64,000 bases of DNA from Styela clava. Taxonomy: Eukaryota; Chordata; Ascidiacea; Stolidobranchia; Styelidae. Under the pieces are notes generated by a model that did not search any database, was not told where the DNA came from, and saw only the letters and a program-made list of their open reading frames with translations. Shown here piece by piece: positions 27,701 through 33,700 of the stretch (position 1 is its first letter; each line of letters begins with the position of its first letter). The stretch is from assembly GCF_964204865.1 (NCBI RefSeq), contig NC_135262.1, positions 3,224,001 to 3,288,000 of the forward strand. The letters run 5' to 3'. The translations under genes and the position numbers were made by a program.

Positions 27701-30700
27701 ACAAAACATCTAAGATTTGACAAACCATGTTAAATTTAGCAGTTTGTACCATAGCTCACTGTAAAACAGGCCCATTAGCATCGCTCTATGCTTATGCTAT
27801 AGAAAATGTAGGTATTTATTGTGACATCACTGTTTGGTTTTGGCTTATTTTACTTAATACCACTACATGACCAAACTCAAAAGTCCAGTGAAAAAAGCTC
27901 TAAAGTTTCATAAAATATATATACCGGTATATAGACCTGAGGTCGAACTGAACACTTGAAAGTTGTCTTTGGGGTCGTCCTGGAAAAAGCTTGGGAACCC
28001 ATGAGCTAGGCATATGGCTAGGTGATAGAGCATTGTAAGCTAAAATTGTATTTACTCAGTTCAGTTCTGAGTATTGAAATAGTCGTTGATATATATCGCC
28101 TATTAAGTAAATACCTTCTTTGTCTGAAATAGACCAAACACGATAAATATCTTACAGACTTTATACCTATCATAATGTTCCTTTCATGTCGGCCGCCATA
28201 GCTCAGTGGTTAGAGCACTGGTCTTGTAAACCAGGGGTCGTGAGTTCGATCCTCACTGGTGGCTTTTACTATTACTTCAAAGTTTATAGCTAGATGAGTT
28301 GATCTTCCAACTTATAAATACCAGGTCAAATATAAGTAAATTTCAATTCCTACACGCCATGATGCTAAAATATTATTTTAGAGTACGTTCGCCTTTGTGT
28401 CTTTGTACATAATGTGAACAATTTACAATTTACATTATCTATACATGACCATGATTCTGACGGAGGGCGACATAAAGATAGAATTACCTTGACTAAGTAT
28501 CAAGAACTCCGCTATTTGCTACTAAATTTACGAAATCATGTATCAGGAGCGTTCATATGAGTAAAACTCTAATCTCGGGCACCAGGAAAACGCTCATTAA
28601 CGAATAACGCTCATTAAGTAATTAGTATTTCGTTCTCAAAAATAGACTAAATACAACAATTGTGCTACAATCGAACTATTTTTGACACAAAGTAATCAAT
28701 GGCAACATCTCATAGTCTCATAATTTGTAACCTATTTTACATTAAGGGAACTTGGATATTGTGTATTGAACTGCAGGTCCTTTCTCCTTGTTTACTTTCT
28801 ACTTCGGATCCGTATGTGGCACTCACCACAAGGATGCTTGAACGAGATAGTATTGGAGTGATAAGTAAAAATAACATGATCTCTTTTAACGAAATAGTAA
28901 GTAAGTAAAACTTAATTTTAAAATAAATTAAATTCTTGTGATCTTTATATTTACAGTTATATCTTATATTGTTTGAAGAAGTTAGACCATGATCTAACGA
29001 AAGCTCACAAATATACTTACTATTTCGTTGAAAGAGATCATGTTACTTTTACTTATTATTTTACATTATATAATCTAATAAGCGTAGTAGTTACTGACCG
29101 ACGACTATTTTACACATGAACAAATTACCGACAACCCCGTAATTAACATAATTACGGTAATAACGTATTATATGATTTATGTAGCGATTTATAAGACTCG
29201 TCAGCCGCCATAGCTCAGTGGTTAGAGCACTGGTCTTGTAAACCAGGGGTCGTGAGTTCGATCCTCACTGGTGGCTTTTCTTATCCAATATTTTGTCGTT
29301 TATGCTTTCTTCGCGAGATGTTACGTGCAAAGTTAATTACAATCCGAGAGAATCGTTAACGATATTCATCGAAAGAAATATTCATCTGGCAGTTCATTGT
29401 CAGTACAAATGCAAAACGCAATATTTAGTGGACGACCAAATTTCCACGTTCACAGCCCCATTTACTATGTTCTCATTTAAATGTGCTTTGTAAAAATATG
29501 ATCCGAACTCCGCCGGTCTGGTGTCAACAATTTCTAAGAAATATTTTTAACTTCCTGCAGATGTTCAGGAGCGTTCATATAAGTAAAACTCTAAGCCCGG
29601 GCACCAAATTAGATATGACGTATTTTTAATTATTGCCATTGTATCGGCGACTGAATCGATATTATCTTCAACGGAAGTTGAGTCGCTGACACTGGCAAAA
29701 CTATCACTCTTCTCGAAAAAAAAATCGGAAACCGTACGAAAACGAGGAAAAAATCTCTATATGTAATATTGTTGTAACACCGAGGTTTAGGTTCATTGCC
29801 GACCAACGAGTTATTTACCTGTTGATGATGGCTAATAATGCCTTGTCGAGTAACGTCCCTAATAATTGATTGTGCTATCTGTCTTGTGCTAACGTGTCGC
29901 AGTTGCGTCACTCGCTAGTATGTTCTGTTGCTGTAAACATCTTATGTTGTGTGTTATGCTGGTGTAATAAAGAAGTGTAAGCGTATTCAGTTGAACACTT
30001 ATTCTATAATAGCTTGGGTGTAGAACTTAACATATAACCAAGACATTATTAACATGGTGGCAGCGGTATCTGAAATTCGCTTACCGTCGACTCTTGATCT
30101 GCATGATGAAAATTTATCAGAAACATTTAAGAAATGGAAGAGACAGATTGATATTTTCATGCTAGCCAACGGTTCTACTAGCAAGTCAAAGGAAGAACAG
30201 AAGGCAATAATCTTTTATTGCGCAGGTGCTCAAATGATTGAAGCTGCCGAACACTTTGTATACAGTGATACAGAGGACGAAAATGACCCTAAAGTTCTAC
30301 TACAGAAAATGGCTGAACACTGTAATCCTCGGAAGAATGAGGTGATGGAGACTTTTCGCTTTTTCAGTATACAGTACAAAGATAATTTTGATACATTTCT
30401 CGTTGAACTCCGTAGTAAAGCCGATTCCTGTAATTTCGAAAACAAAGACCGAATGATCAGAGATAAAATCGTATTTTCAGTAAGCGGTAAATTACAAGAA
30501 ATTCTGCTGCGGGAGACTGATCTCAATATGTCAAAAGCCATAAAGATTTGCCAAACATATGAAATGTCAGAAAAGCAAGCGACGGAGATTCGTGCAACTT
30601 CAGAAAGCGAGCAACGAATTTTGTCGACTAAAAATAGACAATACCGAAATACGAACAGAGCTTCGAAAAACAAGCGTATTCCAAATGCATACCAAGAATG

Positions 30701-33700
30701 CAAATTTTGTGGACGCAGGCACAAGTTCGGGATATCCTTTTGTCCCGCCTATGGAAAAACTTGTCATTCGTGCAATGGTAGAAATCATTTCCGAGTGAAG
30801 TGTAGAAACGCAAGCTATGTTCGACAAATGAAGAAACATGACCAAAATGAAGAAACGCTTGAAGAAGACATTATTAACATTACCACACAAACACAACAGC
30901 ATTGGCAAACCCGTTATTCACGTAATTGAGTACACATAACGATCGTTTCAATATTATGTTGTTGTTCTTGTTTTTCTCCTCTTTCGTCATAATAAAATCG
31001 CTTTTCTCATCGAATACTGGACCAATTGCTTTGAAATTTTCAGTGGTGAAAGATTGATTTCTACGCCAGAAGACTATTACTTTTACTCATTTCAAAAATC
31101 TCAGAATAAAAAATATCGACACCTCGTGACGTGTCCATATATTTGAGCATAACTCTCTTGTTAATAACATATCATACAATTTATATACAGCTTAGGGGTG
31201 CACGCCAGTTGTCATGGCTCACGATCTTTACTAGTGGCTTTCAGCACTGGCCAAAAGTTTGTTTAATTGAAACTAAATAATATATATTCCCAGTGGTAAT
31301 GCATGTTGTTGTACAAATATTCGATAGTTGGAATGCCTCACAGTTGCTATTAGCGGCGTTTTTCTCCCGACCTGTTGTATTATTGAGTACGCCATCTATT
31401 ACTGACTAACAACATGATCATGACACAAAAAAGCATTGGCATCCCCATGAATAATAAAATTAGTAACATGTTATATAAGTTATGTAGCGCTACACGACAC
31501 ATGTCGGCCGCCATAGCTCAGTGGTTAGAGCACTGCTCTCGTAAAGCAGGGGTCGCGAGTTCGAATCTCGCTGGTGGCTTTATTGCTGTCTTTAATCGCT
31601 TTTGCTTTATCCACCAATCAATCATCTCTGAACGAGTTAAAGTTCATTGATCAAATCTATTGTCCTGCTCTAAAGGTAGTTTCAGTCGCCACCATAGCTG
31701 AGTGGTTAGAGCACTGGTCTTGGAAACCGGCTTTTTGTATTTAATTGTTTTAGGTCAGTACTAATTTGCGAGATGGTACGATAACGATAGAAATTAAAGC
31801 AGAGAAACAGGGTGGTTCACGTAACCAAATCAAGTCTATGCTATCGAAAACAAATATCTAACTAATCCCATACCCGACATGGGATGGAAACCGGGCAATT
31901 TCTAACAAATATTTTTAACTTTTTGCATATACTGATATGGTATGTATATACATATTTATATACTTTATTTTATGTTGTATATATAGGATTTACATATTTA
32001 TCCCGAGGAGGAGAAAAGCCGATAATACGGCTCAATCATATGACGAACCACGGCCTCTCGTCCGGTGCCGATAAAACGGCTTAATCATATGACGAACCAC
32101 GGCCTCTCGTCCGGTTACCAGTCCGCGTCGGGTGTGGGATTAGTTATTTGCTTATTAGATGCTTGGACTTAATGGTTGAGGAAGCCGTAACCGACCAGTG
32201 TTACATAAACCACCCTACGGCGGCGAGGAGTTCACAAGCGTTCATATGAGTAAAACTCTAAGCCCGGACCAGATTAGATATGACGTATTTTTAAATATTG
32301 CCATTGTATCGGCGGCTGAATTGATATTATCTTCAACGGAAGTTGACTCGCTGACACTGGCAAAACTATCACTCTTCTCGATATTAAAAAAAAAAAATTG
32401 GAAACCGTACGAAAACGAGGAAAAAATCTCTATATGTAATACTGTTGTAACACCGAGGTTTAGGTTCATTGCCGACCAACGAGTTATTTACCACACAAAC
32501 ACAACAGCATTGTCAAACCCGTTATTCACGTAATTGAGTACACATAACGATCGTTTCAATATTATGTTGTTGTTCTTGTTTTTCTCCTCTTTCGTCATAA
32601 TAAAATCGCTTTTCTCATCGAATACTGGACCAATTGCTTTGAAATTTTCAGTGGTGAAAGATTGATTTCTACGCCAGAAGGCTATTACTTTTACTCATTT
32701 CAAAAATTTCTGTGGACTTCAAGAGATTCGTTTTTTATATCTCAGAATAAAAAATATCGACACCTCGTGACGTGTCCATATATTTGAGCATAACTCTCTT
32801 GTTAATGACATATCATACAATTTATATACAGCTTAGGGGTGCACGCCAGTTTTCATGGCTCACGATCCCCACTGGTGGCTTTCAGCACTGGCCAAAAATT
32901 TGTTTAATTGAAACTAAATAATATATATTCCCAGTGGTAATGCATGTTGTTGTACAAATATTCGATAGTTGGAATACCTCACAGTTGCTATTAGCGGCGT
33001 CTTTCTCCCGACCTGTTGTATTATTGAGTACGCCATCTATTCCTGACTAACAACATAATCATGACACAAAAAAGCATTGGCATCCCCATGAATAATAAAA
33101 TTAGTAACATGTTATATAATTTACGTAGCGCTGCGCCACTAATGTCAGCCGCCATAGCTCAGTGGTTAGAGCACTGCTCTCGTAAAGCAGGGGTCGCGAG
33201 TTCGAATCTCGCTGGTGGCTTTAATGCTGTCTTTAATCGCTTTTGCTTTATCCACCAATCAATCATCTCCGAACGAGTGAAAGTTAATTGATCAAATCTA
33301 TTGTCCTGCTCTAAAGGTAGTTTCAGTCGCCACCATAGCTGAGTGGTTAGAGCACTGGTCTTGGAAACCAGGGATCGTGAGTTGGATCCTCACTTGTGGG
33401 TTTTAGTATTTAATTGTTTTAGGTCAGTACTAATTTGCGAGATGGTACGATAACGACAGAAATTAAAGCAGAGAAACAGGGTGGTTCACGTAACCAAATC
33501 AAGTCTATGCTATCGAAAACAAATATCTAACTAATCCCATACCCGACATGGAAAGAAACCGGGCAATTTCTAACAAATATTTTTAACTTTTTGCATATAC
33601 TGATAAGGTATGTATATACATATTTATATACTTTATATTATGTTGTATATATAGGATTTACATATTTATCCCGAGGAGGAGAAAAGCCGATAATACGGCT

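Larger units (their letters stand above)
29571..32232. repeat. Tandem segment, copy A (with LTR insertion)
   Basis: Homologous to 32238-33898: begins GCGTTCATAT, includes a tRNA-Thr(CGT), a tRNA fragment, a SINE fragment pair and a minus-strand SINE. Copy A is longer because of the insertion at 29820-30879. The A/B junction falls inside a SINE (GGCGGCGAGGAG). Confidence 0.8.

Noticed and set aside
30230-30908. Minus-strand open frames of 164 and 102 codons
   Set aside because: Antisense shadows of the gag frame.
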